This document shows, piece by piece, positions 44,229 to 53,798 of a stretch of DNA of 56,608 nt (position 1 is its first letter; every line of letters starts with the position of its first letter). The translations under genes were made by a program, and so were the position numbers. The notes beneath the pieces were generated by a model, which saw only the letters and a program-made list of their open reading frames with translations, was not told the origin of the DNA and did no database searches. Location: assembly GCA_031266015.1 (NCBI GenBank), contig JAISBU010000066.1, forward strand, positions 1 to 56,608, read 5' to 3'. This DNA is from Prevotellaceae bacterium. Lineage in GTDB: Bacteria > Bacteroidota > Bacteroidia > Bacteroidales > UBA932.

Positions 44229-44840
44229 CTAAAACAATCCGTGGAGTTGCGCCTCAACCATGCTGATTACGCCGCTCAAATCTTTTGGATTGTCTGAAAA
44301 ATTCATGGTGTCAACATCCACAATAATTTTGGGCTCCTTATAGCCCTCAATCCACGTTTCGTAACGGTCGTTCAGGTTCTTAAGGTAGTCAAGCCTGATA
44401 CCTTCCTCGTATTCACGGCCTCTCTTTTGAATTTGCCTTACCAGAGTGGGCACCGAGGCGCGCAGGTAAATAAGCAAATCGGGGGGCGCAATAAGTGAGT
44501 TCATTAGCTCAAATAGCGAAAGGTAGGTATTGTAATCCGTATCCGCCATCAACGCCATATCGTGCAGGTTGGCGGCAAAAATACAGGCATCTTCAAATAT
44601 GGTGCGATCTTGAATGATCGTGTTCCTGCTATTCTTTATCTCTACAATCTGCTTGAAGCGCTTTCCCAAAAAGTACATTTGCAGGTGAAAGGACCAGCGA
44701 TTCATATCGCTATAAAAATCAAACAAATACGGATTGTCATCTGCATCTTCGTACTGAGGTTGCCAACCGTAGTGCTTGGAAAGCAGGCCCGCCAACGTTG
44801 TTTTTCCGCTTCCGATGTTCCCCGCTATAGCTATGTGCAT
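44229..44840 (-). CDS. Deoxynucleoside kinase
   Basis: The 203-residue enzyme phosphorylates deoxynucleosides in salvage. It has the P-loop GNIGSGKTTLA at residues 7-17, the substrate-binding NPYLFDFYSDMNRWSFHLQ stretch, the ERS/DRS-like QDRTIFEDACIFA and a lid region RGREYEEGIRLDYLKNLN. It belongs to the dNK/dCK/dGK family rather than to thymidine kinases of the Tdk type. Which base it prefers is not evident. It stands alone, ahead of the regulator gene with a terminator in between. Confidence 0.9.
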   Translation of the reverse strand: MHIAIAGNIGSGKTTLAGLLSKHYGWQPQYEDADDNPYLFDFYSDMNRWSFHLQMYFLGKRFKQIVEIKNSRNTIIQDRTIFEDACIFAANLHDMALMADTDYNTYLSLFELMNSLIAPPDLLIYLRASVPTLVRQIQKRGREYEEGIRLDYLKNLNDRYETWIEGYKEPKIIVDVDTMNFSDNPKDLSGVISMVEAQLHGLF

Positions 44841-44903
44841 TTTCTAGAGATTGAATTGAGTAGTGTTCAACTTGTAAGATTGAAGCTAAGGTAGCTCATT
44901 TTT

Positions 44904-45662
44904 TCACGGCAACAAAGACTTGTTAGCAACTCCCCGGGTGTAGGTTAACACCTGCTTTCCGGCTACTGCGCAAAGCTCAACATCTTGAGCAATTTCCACC
45001 GGAGGAGCTCCCAAATCCAAAATATTCTGACACATCAACTTTTTATCGGAAAGAAAAAACAGCTGATCATCCTGCACCTCAAACCAACCTGAAGTTTTTA
45101 TCGGAATTATTCGGAGTAATGCCCCGAATTTATCGAACATGGCTATGTTATCATCGGAAAAGTTCACATACACACGACCATTGCGCTCAACGGCGTAATT
45201 TGGCACACCTTCGTATACGCTTAAATCTGAGGCAATACGCGAGGTGTTTAGCGTAAAATCCAAGTACACCAGCTGGCGACGATATGAGTCTACAAGCCAT
45301 ACTCCATTTTCGCTTGCACGGGCAGCTAACGAGGGTTTCAAAATATGTACATCGGGTAGAAAAATGGGATTTCCCAAAATGGCCAGCTTGTTATCCAGCA
45401 GCATCAGCCGAACAAAATCTTTACAAAAAAGCGTGGGTTTGAAGGGGTCGCTCACGTCAACCGTGTGGATTTTCCCGAAGCTGGAAGTGTAAGAGGCTTG
45501 CAACTCCAAGTTGCCATTGTACTTGTTAACCCTTTCCTTACAAACAACGTATGAGTTTCCCTGCCTATCAAGCGCAAGAAATGTAACCCCGTCTAGCCGC
45601 ACCGATTGTGAAAAAACGGAGGTAGAGAGAAAAAAGAGAAGTATGAAAAATTTGAACTTCAA
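44904..45662 (-). CDS. Secreted protein, probably a beta-propeller, function unknown
   Basis: The 252-residue product has a signal peptide (FFILLFFLSTSVFSQ) and then repeated short beta-sheet-like units such as FLALDRQGNSYVV, NGVWLVDSYRRQLVYLD and GRVYVNFSDDNIAMFDKFG, suggesting NHL/propeller-type blades in the periplasm. Proteins of this kind occur next to the kinase gene in other Bacteroidota, but I cannot give a function. The start codon overlaps no other gene. Confidence 0.65.
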   Translation of the reverse strand: MKFKFFILLFFLSTSVFSQSVRLDGVTFLALDRQGNSYVVCKERVNKYNGNLELQASYTSSFGKIHTVDVSDPFKPTLFCKDFVRLMLLDNKLAILGNPIFLPDVHILKPSLAARASENGVWLVDSYRRQLVYLDFTLNTSRIASDLSVYEGVPNYAVERNGRVYVNFSDDNIAMFDKFGALLRIIPIKTSGWFEVQDDQLFFLSDKKLMCQNILDLGAPPVEIAQDVELCAVAGKQVLTYTRGVANKSLLP

Positions 45663-45955
45663 ATTCTAAGGTTCAGATTGCTTCTACAAATGTACAAAAT
45701 AAAAAGCACACGTATGGCTGCGTGTACTTTGAAGGATAAAATTCTGATTAATAAGTGGTTACGATATTTTGCTCTTGTACAAATTCTCAAGCGGAAAATC
45801 AGCTCACAGCCATTCCAACATATACTTCCACCAATGATTTCAAACTTCCGAAACTTACTTTCCGCAAAAGCAACCATTTTACATCAAATTAAGCCCTCGC
45901 TAAGCGCAATTTGTAATTCGGGAAAAGAAAAAAGCGAAATTTCAACGTCCTTTAT
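45663..45955. other. Non-coding gap
   Basis: I see no convincing gene. Short open frames on both strands lack family features and typical codon use. AT-rich sequence upstream of the propeller gene probably holds its promoter, but no clear box was found. Confidence 0.4.
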
Positions 45956-46264
45956 CTAACTACAAGGACGATATTCAACACCATTAAATGTAAGGTTCAA
46001 TAATTTTGTCTGCTTATCATTCATCGTCGTTTTTGCACGAAATTGCTTACCATCGACAAACATAATAATGGTGTTATCCTCAATGATATATGTACCCGAA
46101 TATTGCAATATGGAGTTTGTCCAAATCTGACAAGTTCCGTTATCCTTCAAAATTATTCGTACACTACCTGAACAAACAGCTTGCTGGCTGCGAAGTATAA
46201 CATCTGCATTTGCGCTAGCCTTAAAGCAAATTACCGCTGCTAAAATCATTAAAAACTTTTTCAT
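45956..46264 (-). CDS. Small secreted protein, function unknown
   Basis: The 102-residue product has a clear signal peptide (MKKFLMILAAVICFKASANA) and a mature part of about 80 residues with two cysteines (AVCSGSVRI and the C-terminal EYRPCS) that could form a disulfide. The pattern VRIILKDNGTCQIWTNSIL, then YSGTYIIEDNTIIMFVDGK resembles small all-beta secreted domains of Bacteroidota, in which a value is displayed as text-like beta hairpins, but no named family is recognised. It probably resides in the periplasm. Confidence 0.65.
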   Translation of the reverse strand: MKKFLMILAAVICFKASANADVILRSQQAVCSGSVRIILKDNGTCQIWTNSILQYSGTYIIEDNTIIMFVDGKQFRAKTTMNDKQTKLLNLTFNGVEYRPCS

Positions 46265-46606
46265 AATCTTTTTGTTTTAACGTCCACTCTTTTTAAGGAG
46301 ACAATAAATTAATGAATACCTTGCCCCATGCCGCATTTTTTCGCATATGCGCAAAAAAAAGCGCGGACAAAACTCTTCTTATCTGTTCTTGAGGTCTTCG
46401 ACTACCTAATTTAACGAATAACGAGTAAGGCCCACGCAGCTAGCGTGAACGTCATTGTTTTACTCTCGTTAAATTTGTTTTGAATTGGTCGAAGATTCAA
46501 GAACAAGAATATAAACTAAACGTTTTTTTCCAATATGTTTAGAGGGTGCGTATCAGCTACGCTATTTTATACCATAAGCAATAACATTTTAATATTCAAT
46601 ACAAAT
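46265..46606. other. Non-coding stretch with a long inverted repeat
   Basis: No gene is visible in these 342 bases. The main content is the nested palindrome at 46384-46508. Around 46335-46375 there is also a small palindrome, CGCATATGCG, followed by an A-rich run. Confidence 0.55.
46384..46508. repeat. Nested imperfect palindrome of about 125 bases
   Basis: The left arm carries GTTCTTGA, TCTTCGAC, AATTTAACGA and ACGAGTAA. The right arm has TTTACTC, TCGTTAAATT, GTCGAAGA and TCAAGAAC in the matching inverted order. At the centre CACGC and GCGTG flank AGCTA. The whole can fold as one long interrupted hairpin. It may be a fold-back mobile element, a structured RNA or a terminator for the GH3 gene. 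Confidence 0.7.
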
Positions 46607-48130
46607 TTACAAAAAATTTTGATTTATATCCAACAGCCGGTCGGCATACTCACGCGTATTGAACAACCTCGGCACTTTGTGCTGTCCGCCCAGCTTTCCA
46701 CGACGGCGCATCCACTCGTAAAAGGTTTGCGGCTTGAGGCTTTGCACCAACGGCATTTCCAGCGTGGTATTTTTGCTGCGCTTTGCCTCGTAGTCAGAGT
46801 TTACGGCGCACAGCGCCTCGTCAAGTATAGTAGTAAATGTTTTCAAGCAGGTGGGTTCGTGCTCAAACTCTATAAGCCACTCGTGTCCGCCTTTTTTATC
46901 CACCGACATAAAAATGGGCGCAACGGTGTAGTCGCGCACCACGGCGTTGGTTGCCAGGCAGGCCGTTTGCAGCGCGCTCTCGGCGTTGTTTACCATCAGC
47001 TCCTCGCCAAAAACGTTGATGTAGTGCTTGGTGCGCCCGGTAATTTTTATCTTGTGCGGAAGCAACGAGGTAAACTCAACCGTGTCGCCGATGAGGTAGC
47101 GGAAAAGTCCGCCGTTGGTGGTAATTACCATAGCGTAGTTTTCGCCTGTTTTCACATCGGCAATGGTAAGCGCACGGGCAGTGGGCGAACCAAATTCGCT
47201 CATGGAAATGAACTCATAAAAAATGCCGTAATCCAACATGAGCATCATTCCGCTATCATTCAAATCGTTCTGTATGCCAAAGAAGCCTTCCGATGCATTG
47301 TAGGTTTCCATGTAGCGCATATTGTCCGATGGAATTATCTTTTTAAACTGCTCCCGGTAAGGAGTGAAGCTTACACCTCCGTGAATAAACAGCTCTAGAT
47401 TCGGCCATATTTCCAGCAAATTATTCTTACCGGCATGGGTAAGTAAGTATCTCATTAACACTAAGTTCCAAGACGGAACTCCAACAAACTGCACTACATT
47501 TTCGCCCAAGGTTTGAGCGGCAATTTTCGCAATTTTTTCTTCAAAATCGGGAATGAGCGCAACCTCTTTGGCCGGAGTACGAACAAAATCTGTAATGAAC
47601 GGAGCGTTCTCAATCAGAATGGCAGAAAGGTCGCCGCAGTACGTATTGCCTGCACCCAGCTTACCTATCTGATGGCTACCGCCAAGCGTAAGCCCTTTTC
47701 CGGAAAGGATATTGCTCTCGGGGCACTGATTCAGGTAAAACGCAAGTACATCCTTGGCGCCACGGTAGTGGCACATATCCAAAGATTCTGTACTTACCGG
47801 TATGAATTTACTCTTCTCTGCTGTCGTTCCCGACGATTTTGCAAACCATTTAACCTCGGTATTCCAAAGAATATTTGGCTCTCCGCTCATCATGCGCTCT
47901 ATATATGGCGAAAAATCACCATACTCATGCACGGGTACTCGCTGTTGATAGGTGTCAATGCTTTTTATAGAAGCAAAATCGTGCCGGCGCCCAAACTCCG
48001 TATCTCTCGCTTGTGTAATAAGCAAACGGAATTGAAACTCCTGCACATGAAAGGGATCCTGACAAAAAAATTCAACCTCGCTAAGCCTGCTTTTCGTTAC
48101 AAAATTATATATGGAGTTGAGTATAGGCAT
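46607..48130 (-). CDS. GH3-family acyl-adenylate/amido synthetase-like protein
   Basis: The 507-residue protein belongs to the GH3 auxin-responsive promoter family: MMSGEPNILWNTEVKWFAKSSGTT with the phosphate-binding SSGTT at about residue 105, YNASEGFFGIQ for the middle motif and YLIGDTVEF near the end, where acyl-adenylate enzymes have YxxGD. Plant GH3 enzymes join acyl acids to amino acids. The bacterial members in Bacteroidota are common but, to my knowledge, uncharacterised. No signal peptide, so it should be cytoplasmic. It is a single gene behind a 169-base gap. Confidence 0.9.
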   Translation of the reverse strand: MPILNSIYNFVTKSRLSEVEFFCQDPFHVQEFQFRLLITQARDTEFGRRHDFASIKSIDTYQQRVPVHEYGDFSPYIERMMSGEPNILWNTEVKWFAKSSGTTAEKSKFIPVSTESLDMCHYRGAKDVLAFYLNQCPESNILSGKGLTLGGSHQIGKLGAGNTYCGDLSAILIENAPFITDFVRTPAKEVALIPDFEEKIAKIAAQTLGENVVQFVGVPSWNLVLMRYLLTHAGKNNLLEIWPNLELFIHGGVSFTPYREQFKKIIPSDNMRYMETYNASEGFFGIQNDLNDSGMMLMLDYGIFYEFISMSEFGSPTARALTIADVKTGENYAMVITTNGGLFRYLIGDTVEFTSLLPHKIKITGRTKHYINVFGEELMVNNAESALQTACLATNAVVRDYTVAPIFMSVDKKGGHEWLIEFEHEPTCLKTFTTILDEALCAVNSDYEAKRSKNTTLEMPLVQSLKPQTFYEWMRRRGKLGGQHKVPRLFNTREYADRLLDINQNFL

Positions 48131-48299
48131 AACTGAGTAGTTTTGTAGTTGATGTAATCATTTGAAGTAAGTAAATACTATACACGTATACAGACTTGCA
48201 ACTTGCCATTCAGCCTTTGGAGCTATTGGTATATAACTCACTAAAAATAAGAAAGTTACGGATACTGCAAAAGGGCGTTTTCTTATGAAAGTCAAATCT

Positions 48300-50957
48300 C
48301 TAGCCCAACTTTTGCAGCTGCTCTTCTATGGATTTGATTTTGCTTTCGGCATCAGCTTGCTTTTTACGCTCCACTGCCACTACGGCCTCCGGCGCACTGC
48401 TTACAAATTTTTCGTTGTTCAACTTTACCAAAACCGATTTCAAAAACTTTTGGCTATACGCTAAATCTGTTTGCAACTTTTTACGCTCCTCCTCAACATT
48501 TACAAGACCTTCCAGCGGAATAAGAAACTCTGTAGTACCAACCATAAACGATGCACCTGTAGCCTTATCATCGACATTTAGCGGAGCAACCTCGCTCACA
48601 TTTGCAAGGCGCACAGCTAAATTCTTAGCCGCAGCATTCATATCTCCCTTTACCAAAAGGCGCAACGGCTCTTTCATTGAGAGATTTTTTTCCTGTCTTA
48701 CGCTACGCACTGCTGTTACGGTTTGCTTCGCAAAATCAAAAGATGAAATTACATGCTCATCATGCTCTCTTGCCACAGGTTGCTGTGCCAGCATAATGCT
48801 TTCATCATCAGCACGCTTTGCCAGGTTTTGCCAAAGCTCTTCGGTTATGAACGGCATAAACGGATGTAGCAAGCGCAGCATGATGTCAAAAATCTTAAGC
48901 GTGGCCTCGTACGTTGTCTTGTCCATTGCTTTGCCCAGTTGAGGCTTCACAATTTCCAAGTACCAGCCCGAAAACTCATCCCAGTACAGCTTATAAAGCT
49001 CCATCAAAGCTTCGGACAAACGATATTTTTCGAAATCGTCGGCAACGCTTGTCACTGTTTTTTGAATGAGCGCATAGAGCCACTCCACCGCAATGGCCGA
49101 GTGTTCGGGCTGCTTTTCATTTTCGTCTACCGTCCATCCTTTTACAAGACGGAAAGCATTCCAAATTTTATTGCAGAAGTTACGACCTTGCTCACACAAC
49201 GCCTCATCAAAAGGCAAATCGTTACCGGCAGGGGAGCTAAGCAGCATTCCCACGCGCACGCCGTCAGCGCCATACTTCTCAATCAGCTCAATCGGATCAG
49301 GAGAATTGCCCAACGATTTACTCATCTTGCGCCCCAGCTTATCACGCACAATTCCCGTCAAATATACGTTTCTAAAAGGATATCCACCGGCCCACTCGTA
49401 GCCTGCAATAATCATACGTGCCACCCAGAAAAACAAAATTTCAGGAGCGGTAACAAGATCCGCCGTTGGATAGTAGTACTGCAAATCCCTGTTAGGATCT
49501 ACCTCCGGATGACCCGGAACATTAGGATCAAACACGGATATAGGCCACAGCCAAGACGAAAACCAGGTATCCAGGCAATCCTCATCCTGACGCAAATCTT
49601 CTGCCGTAAGCTTAGGATTATTCGTTTTTTCTTTTGCCAGCATCAGCGCATCCTCAACAGTTTCTGCTACCACCAATCCGCCTTGCGGCAAATACCAGGC
49701 AGGAATACGATGTCCCCACCACAGCTGGCGTGAAATGCACCAGTCCTTAATATTTTCCATCCAGTGGCGGTAGGTGTTTTTGAATTTGGGCGGAAATAAA
49801 CGAACGTCGTCTTCCATTACTGCCTCCAATGCGGGCTTCGATAGTTCGTCCATCTTTACGAACCACTGCATGGAGAGCTTTGGCTCAATAGCTACGTCTG
49901 TACGCTCAGAAAAACCAACCTTATTGGTGTAAGGCTCGACCTTTTCCAACAAACCGGCAGCAGCCAAATCCTTTTCAATCTGCTTACGTACATCAAAACG
50001 ATCTTGCCCAACGTACAGCTGTCCTTTCTCGTTTATCGTTCCGTTATCGTTGAAAATATCTATGACTTCCAAGCTGTATTTTTCGCCCAACAAGTAGTCG
50101 TTTACGTCATGCGCTGGCGTAACTTTCAGGCATCCCGTACCAAACTCAACATCTACGTAATCGTCCTCAATAATAGGAACCTCACGGTTCACCAAAGGAA
50201 CGATAACCTTCTTACCTTTCAGATGTTTGTTCTTCGGGTCATTCGGATTTATACAAACAGCAGTATCGCCCAGAATTGTTTCGGGACGGGTGGTTGCAAC
50301 AACCGCATAAGCTCCCCGACCCCCTTCGGGGGTTAGGGGGCTTATGTAGTAGCGCAGGTAGTACAACTTTCCGTTTACCTCCTTGTAAATAACCTCCTCG
50401 TCAGACAAAGCCGTAAGCGCTTTAGTATCCCAGTTTACCATGCGCACGCCACGGTAAATTTTGTCCTGGTGGTATAAATCCACAAACACACGGATAACGC
50501 TGCGAGAGTATTCTTCGTTCATGGTAAAATTCGTACGATCCCAATCGCACGAGGCGCCCAGCCTTTTGAGCTGTTCAAGAATAATACCACCATGCTTACG
50601 CGTCCACTCCCAAGCGTGTTCAAGAAACTGTTCGCGTGTAAGGTCTGCTTTTTGTATGCCTTCCTGCACCAGCTTGGCTACCACCTTAGCTTCGGTTGCA
50701 ATGGAGGCATGGTCTGTACCCGGCACCCAGCAAGCGTTTTTTCCGGTCATGCGGGCACGGCGCACCAGCACATCCTGAATGGTATTGTTGAGCATGTGCC
50801 CCATGTGCAGCACGCCCGTTACGTTGGGCGGCGGAATCACAATGGTATATGGCTCTCTATCGTCGGGCTCTGAGTGAAACATGCTGTGCTTCATCCAATA
50901 CTCATACCATTTACTCTCGATCTCTTTCGGTGAATACGTTGTTGCTAGTGTGGACAT
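48300..50957 (-). CDS. valS: Valine-tRNA ligase
   Basis: A class I synthetase of 885 residues that charges tRNA-Val. The HIGH motif is HMGH at 51-54 ([14 protein letters not shown]). The KMSKS motif is [14 protein letters not shown] at about 540. The editing domain ([19 protein letters not shown]) and the C-terminal coiled coil ([20 protein letters not shown]) are present. The editing domain carries an unusual insertion at about residues 205-217 ([10 protein letters not shown]), encoded by a GC-rich palindrome. The frame is kept, so the protein is probably functional. The start at 50957 is the only ATG ahead of the conserved [15 protein letters not shown] N-terminus. Confidence 0.96.
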   Translation of the reverse strand: MSTLATTYSPKEIESKWYEYWMKHSMFHSEPDDREPYTIVIPPPNVTGVLHMGHMLNNTIQDVLVRRARMTGKNACWVPGTDHASIATEAKVVAKLVQEGIQKADLTREQFLEHAWEWTRKHGGIILEQLKRLGASCDWDRTNFTMNEEYSRSVIRVFVDLYHQDKIYRGVRMVNWDTKALTALSDEEVIYKEVNGKLYYLRYYISPLTPEGGRGAYAVVATTRPETILGDTAVCINPNDPKNKHLKGKKVIVPLVNREVPIIEDDYVDVEFGTGCLKVTPAHDVNDYLLGEKYSLEVIDIFNDNGTINEKGQLYVGQDRFDVRKQIEKDLAAAGLLEKVEPYTNKVGFSERTDVAIEPKLSMQWFVKMDELSKPALEAVMEDDVRLFPPKFKNTYRHWMENIKDWCISRQLWWGHRIPAWYLPQGGLVVAETVEDALMLAKEKTNNPKLTAEDLRQDEDCLDTWFSSWLWPISVFDPNVPGHPEVDPNRDLQYYYPTADLVTAPEILFFWVARMIIAGYEWAGGYPFRNVYLTGIVRDKLGRKMSKSLGNSPDPIELIEKYGADGVRVGMLLSSPAGNDLPFDEALCEQGRNFCNKIWNAFRLVKGWTVDENEKQPEHSAIAVEWLYALIQKTVTSVADDFEKYRLSEALMELYKLYWDEFSGWYLEIVKPQLGKAMDKTTYEATLKIFDIMLRLLHPFMPFITEELWQNLAKRADDESIMLAQQPVAREHDEHVISSFDFAKQTVTAVRSVRQEKNLSMKEPLRLLVKGDMNAAAKNLAVRLANVSEVAPLNVDDKATGASFMVGTTEFLIPLEGLVNVEEERKKLQTDLAYSQKFLKSVLVKLNNEKFVSSAPEAVVAVERKKQADAESKIKSIEEQLQKLG
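50306..50344. repeat. Palindromic insertion inside valS
   Basis: The 39-base element starts ATAAGC and ends GCTTAT and has a CCCCCTTCGGGGG core, making a near-perfect hairpin. It is in frame and adds about 13 codons to the editing domain. Confidence 0.85.
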
Positions 50958-50998
50958 TTAATCTTATATTGTTTTATATTATCCTGATTATCAAAATA

Positions 50999-53272
50999 TT
51001 ACTGTTTACTTAGTATTCGCTGCACGCGTCCGGACATTTCTCTGTTGTCCGTTTCCATATACAAATTATACATGAGCTGCAGCACCTGCCTGTTGCTTCC
51101 GTCAATGCGGGTTGCATAGAACTCCAGCGGCTCCAACGCCTTCTTGTAGTCCTGCTTAGCAATAAGAGTTTGCGCCAAACCAATATATCCCTGAGGATTT
51201 CGCTCGCTATTGCGAATCAGCTTCCGGTACGCACGAGCGGCATCGTCTACTCTACCTGTATTAAGGAAAATCCAACCTTGATAGTTAAGCGTGGCATCGC
51301 TGTTCGGATAAACAGCAGCTAGCACATTGACGTAATGCTCGGCAGAATCCAATCGTCCCATGCGCACGTTGACTTCAATAAGATCAAAGTAGCACATTTC
51401 ACAAGTAGGTTCCAGCACAACTGCCTTAGTCAAGTAGTAAAGTGCAGAATCCGGTTTATTTGCTCTCGTTGCCTGAATTCCCTGTAAATCATACTTACCC
51501 TCCATGCGCTTCATTACGGTACACACAGGTTTGCCGGCCACATCAACCGTATGAATGGTTGTCTTTGGCGGCCACAAACCTTTTTGTAGCTGATAGGCAT
51601 CTATGTAGCTGTTGGCATAAATGGCGTAGTCCCACTCCTTGCTGTTTCTCTCATAGTACCGGGCATAAGCAGGCCTTACCTTGTTCCTGTAATGCCGAAA
51701 GAAGTACTCCAGCATAGCGCTATGGTTGGTAGCAATTACAATCGGCGTTTCGGGAACGGGCATGCTATCCAACTTCAAATCTTCTTTCAGCCACCTGGCG
51801 GCAACATTTATGCTATGGTAGTAGTAGTCCATTTCATAGCTGCCGTAAGCCTTTTTTACACCTCCGAAAAGCTCATTGTAGTAAATGTACTCTACCGGAT
51901 GGTTGGCAATGATGTGACGTACAGGCAAGCAGGTAAGCGCTACCAAAACGGCAGCGGCTATCCACTTCACGGGCCTTTTCACGACCTGCAGTAGCGCCTC
52001 TATACCCATGGCCGCCATGCAAACCACAAACGGATACACAAACAGCACATGTCGCCAACCGCCGTACACGTTTGATTTTTTGTAAATAATGTAGGCTACA
52101 GGAAATACTGCGGCAAACAGCACAAATACCACCCAGTGCACCTTTACTTGCTTCAATATTTTTCTTATGCAAAGTACAAATAGCGCAAGACCCAACAACA
52201 CAATAACCGGCGTAGTCATTAGTATATACTTGGGGAGATAGTACCACGGTAAAAATGACGACCACTGATTTTTTCCTTCGAATAGCTGACGGATATTTTC
52301 GACAAAGTGCGTCATGGCCTGCAATGAACCCACAACATTTTTGAGCGGAGATTGCAAGGCGTAAGGCCAGTACAGTATACCAACAATATAGCCCAGCGCG
52401 GCTATCAGCGCCAGCCAATAGTTGAGCTTTACTATTTTATCAAAGTTGTTTTTTCTAAATAGCGGTTGATATGATTTTGTAAACGCAAAAAACAAATTTA
52501 CAAACATAAACAGGTAGGCAATTTGCAGCAAACCTCCCACACGAACGGCAATAGCAAAGCCAATACCCAACGCGTTCATAGCAATGCGGTAGGCGCTCAC
52601 GCGAGGCAACTCCGCTATCAACCTGAATATATGATAGGTAGAAAACAGGCAGGCAAAAGCATACGGAATATCCTTTGGGTTGTTGAACGAGTGCCCCAGA
52701 AATACAGGGGATATAAAGAGCAACACCATGGCAAAAATTCCCGCACGATAGCCCAACAAGAATACCGTAAGCAAGCCCGTGAAAAACACCATGAGCCAGC
52801 CCACCAGTGAGTTCATAATATGCCGTACGGTATATACCTTATCTACTCCAAACGTATGATTTACCAGGTAGGTAAGGTTATCAAACGCTTGCCCGTAGTA
52901 CTGCGAGTGCAACTTTTTGTTGATTACCACCGCGGTCGAGTCTGCCCCCAAAGTAGCATAGTAGCTATGCACATCGCCGGCATGCTTGTAGTTGTAGTGC
53001 TCATCACCGGAGTTGCCGGCGTTAAGGCTCATGAGCGGCATAACAAAGAACAGCAACACCGCAACCACAGCGAATATTCCACGAGGCAGCGCCTTGAAAC
53101 GATCTTCACCCGAGGATTTTGATTTGTTCAGGCTCGAAAAAGGCAGCACAAAGTACCACTGAATCCACGCCTTAAAATCACGAAATCGTGGCGTATATGC
53201 CTGATTTACATGAGATTCGTGTTTCACGTCAACCGTAGGAGAAACCATTTTCTTTGTCCGTACATTTTTCAT
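50999..53272 (-). CDS. Membrane glycosyltransferase (PMT/ArnT-like) with C-terminal TPRs
   Basis: The 757-residue protein has about ten membrane segments after a basic cytoplasmic N-terminus. The first outside loop carries NSGDEHYNYKHAG, the acidic motif typical of lipid-linked-sugar-using GT-C glycosyltransferases such as PMT, ArnT and GT83. A second conserved loop reads SFNNPKDIPYAFA. After about residue 600 come TPR-like repeats (LNYQGWIFLNTGRVDDAARAY). It should transfer a sugar from a polyprenyl carrier to protein or lipid on the periplasmic side. It is a paralogue of 53799-55973, sharing the order of domains and the NxKDIPxA motif. Confidence 0.78.
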   Translation of the reverse strand: MKNVRTKKMVSPTVDVKHESHVNQAYTPRFRDFKAWIQWYFVLPFSSLNKSKSSGEDRFKALPRGIFAVVAVLLFFVMPLMSLNAGNSGDEHYNYKHAGDVHSYYATLGADSTAVVINKKLHSQYYGQAFDNLTYLVNHTFGVDKVYTVRHIMNSLVGWLMVFFTGLLTVFLLGYRAGIFAMVLLFISPVFLGHSFNNPKDIPYAFACLFSTYHIFRLIAELPRVSAYRIAMNALGIGFAIAVRVGGLLQIAYLFMFVNLFFAFTKSYQPLFRKNNFDKIVKLNYWLALIAALGYIVGILYWPYALQSPLKNVVGSLQAMTHFVENIRQLFEGKNQWSSFLPWYYLPKYILMTTPVIVLLGLALFVLCIRKILKQVKVHWVVFVLFAAVFPVAYIIYKKSNVYGGWRHVLFVYPFVVCMAAMGIEALLQVVKRPVKWIAAAVLVALTCLPVRHIIANHPVEYIYYNELFGGVKKAYGSYEMDYYYHSINVAARWLKEDLKLDSMPVPETPIVIATNHSAMLEYFFRHYRNKVRPAYARYYERNSKEWDYAIYANSYIDAYQLQKGLWPPKTTIHTVDVAGKPVCTVMKRMEGKYDLQGIQATRANKPDSALYYLTKAVVLEPTCEMCYFDLIEVNVRMGRLDSAEHYVNVLAAVYPNSDATLNYQGWIFLNTGRVDDAARAYRKLIRNSERNPQGYIGLAQTLIAKQDYKKALEPLEFYATRIDGSNRQVLQLMYNLYMETDNREMSGRVQRILSKQ

Positions 53273-53325
53273 GATGGTATCCGATTTATTAAACTGTCAA
53301 TTGCACTTTGTAAATGGTCAGCTAT

Positions 53326-53511
53326 CTACAATGCTACTTTTATAGCTTTCTTCAAACCATAAAACTCTCTTACGGCCTTAAACCCAATCTTCATTATGCG
53401 CTTCAGGTTAATTGAGTTTACCCCTCCCTGGCGTGGCTTAAACGTAATGGGCAGAAACAACACCCGTTCTTTTTTAAGCATAGCAATAGTAGTAACCATT
53501 ACGTTGCTCAA
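53326..53511 (-). pseudogene. 3' remnant of a GT2-family glycosyltransferase gene
   Basis: Only the last 61 codons remain. The text SNVMVTTIAMLKKERVLFLP followed by ITFKPRQGGVNSINLKRIMK is the characteristic C-terminal end of polysaccharide GT2 enzymes. There is no start codon other than a TTG, and upstream of it the frame continues only for a few codons into glf sequence. The catalytic GT-A domain is missing. Confidence 0.7.
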
Positions 53512-53777
53512 CTGGCCACGGGCGAGTTGGTGTAGCGGTTAAACTCCGCAAAGGAGCTCACAAAATCCCACACTTTTTTATTCGATGTGTGGAAAATATG
53601 CGCCCCGTACTTGTGTACATTGATACCCTCAACCGGCTCACAGTAGGCATTACCGGCTACATGCTTTCTCCTGTCTACAACCAGGCACTTTTTGCCCGCC
53701 CTGGCAGCCCGATGAGCAAATGTAGCCCCGTACAGCCCGGCGCCGACAATCACGTAGTCATACTTCGTTTCTTTCAT
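53508..53777 (-). pseudogene. glf: 5' remnant of UDP-galactopyranose mutase gene
   Basis: From the ATG at 53777 the frame encodes the FAD-binding N-terminus of Glf (DYVIVGAGLYGATFAHRAA, then HVAGNAYCEP and NVHKYGAHIFHTSNKKVWDF) up to EFNRYTNSPVA, where intact enzymes continue with another 270 residues. It then hits a stop at once. The break lies at GGCCA, 53513-53518, right where the GT2 remnant begins, so one deletion probably removed the end of glf and the start of the GT2 gene. Confidence 0.8.
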
Positions 53778-53798
53778 GAACAGCTCATTCAAAACATA

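Noticed and set aside
45678..45959. A 93-codon plus-strand frame between the two small secreted protein genes
   Set aside because: No signal, no family likeness and composition like the AT-rich non-coding DNA around it.
46535..47398. A 287-codon plus-strand frame across the GH3 gene
   Set aside because: Antisense shadow; the minus-strand GH3 protein has all expected motifs and the plus frame has none.
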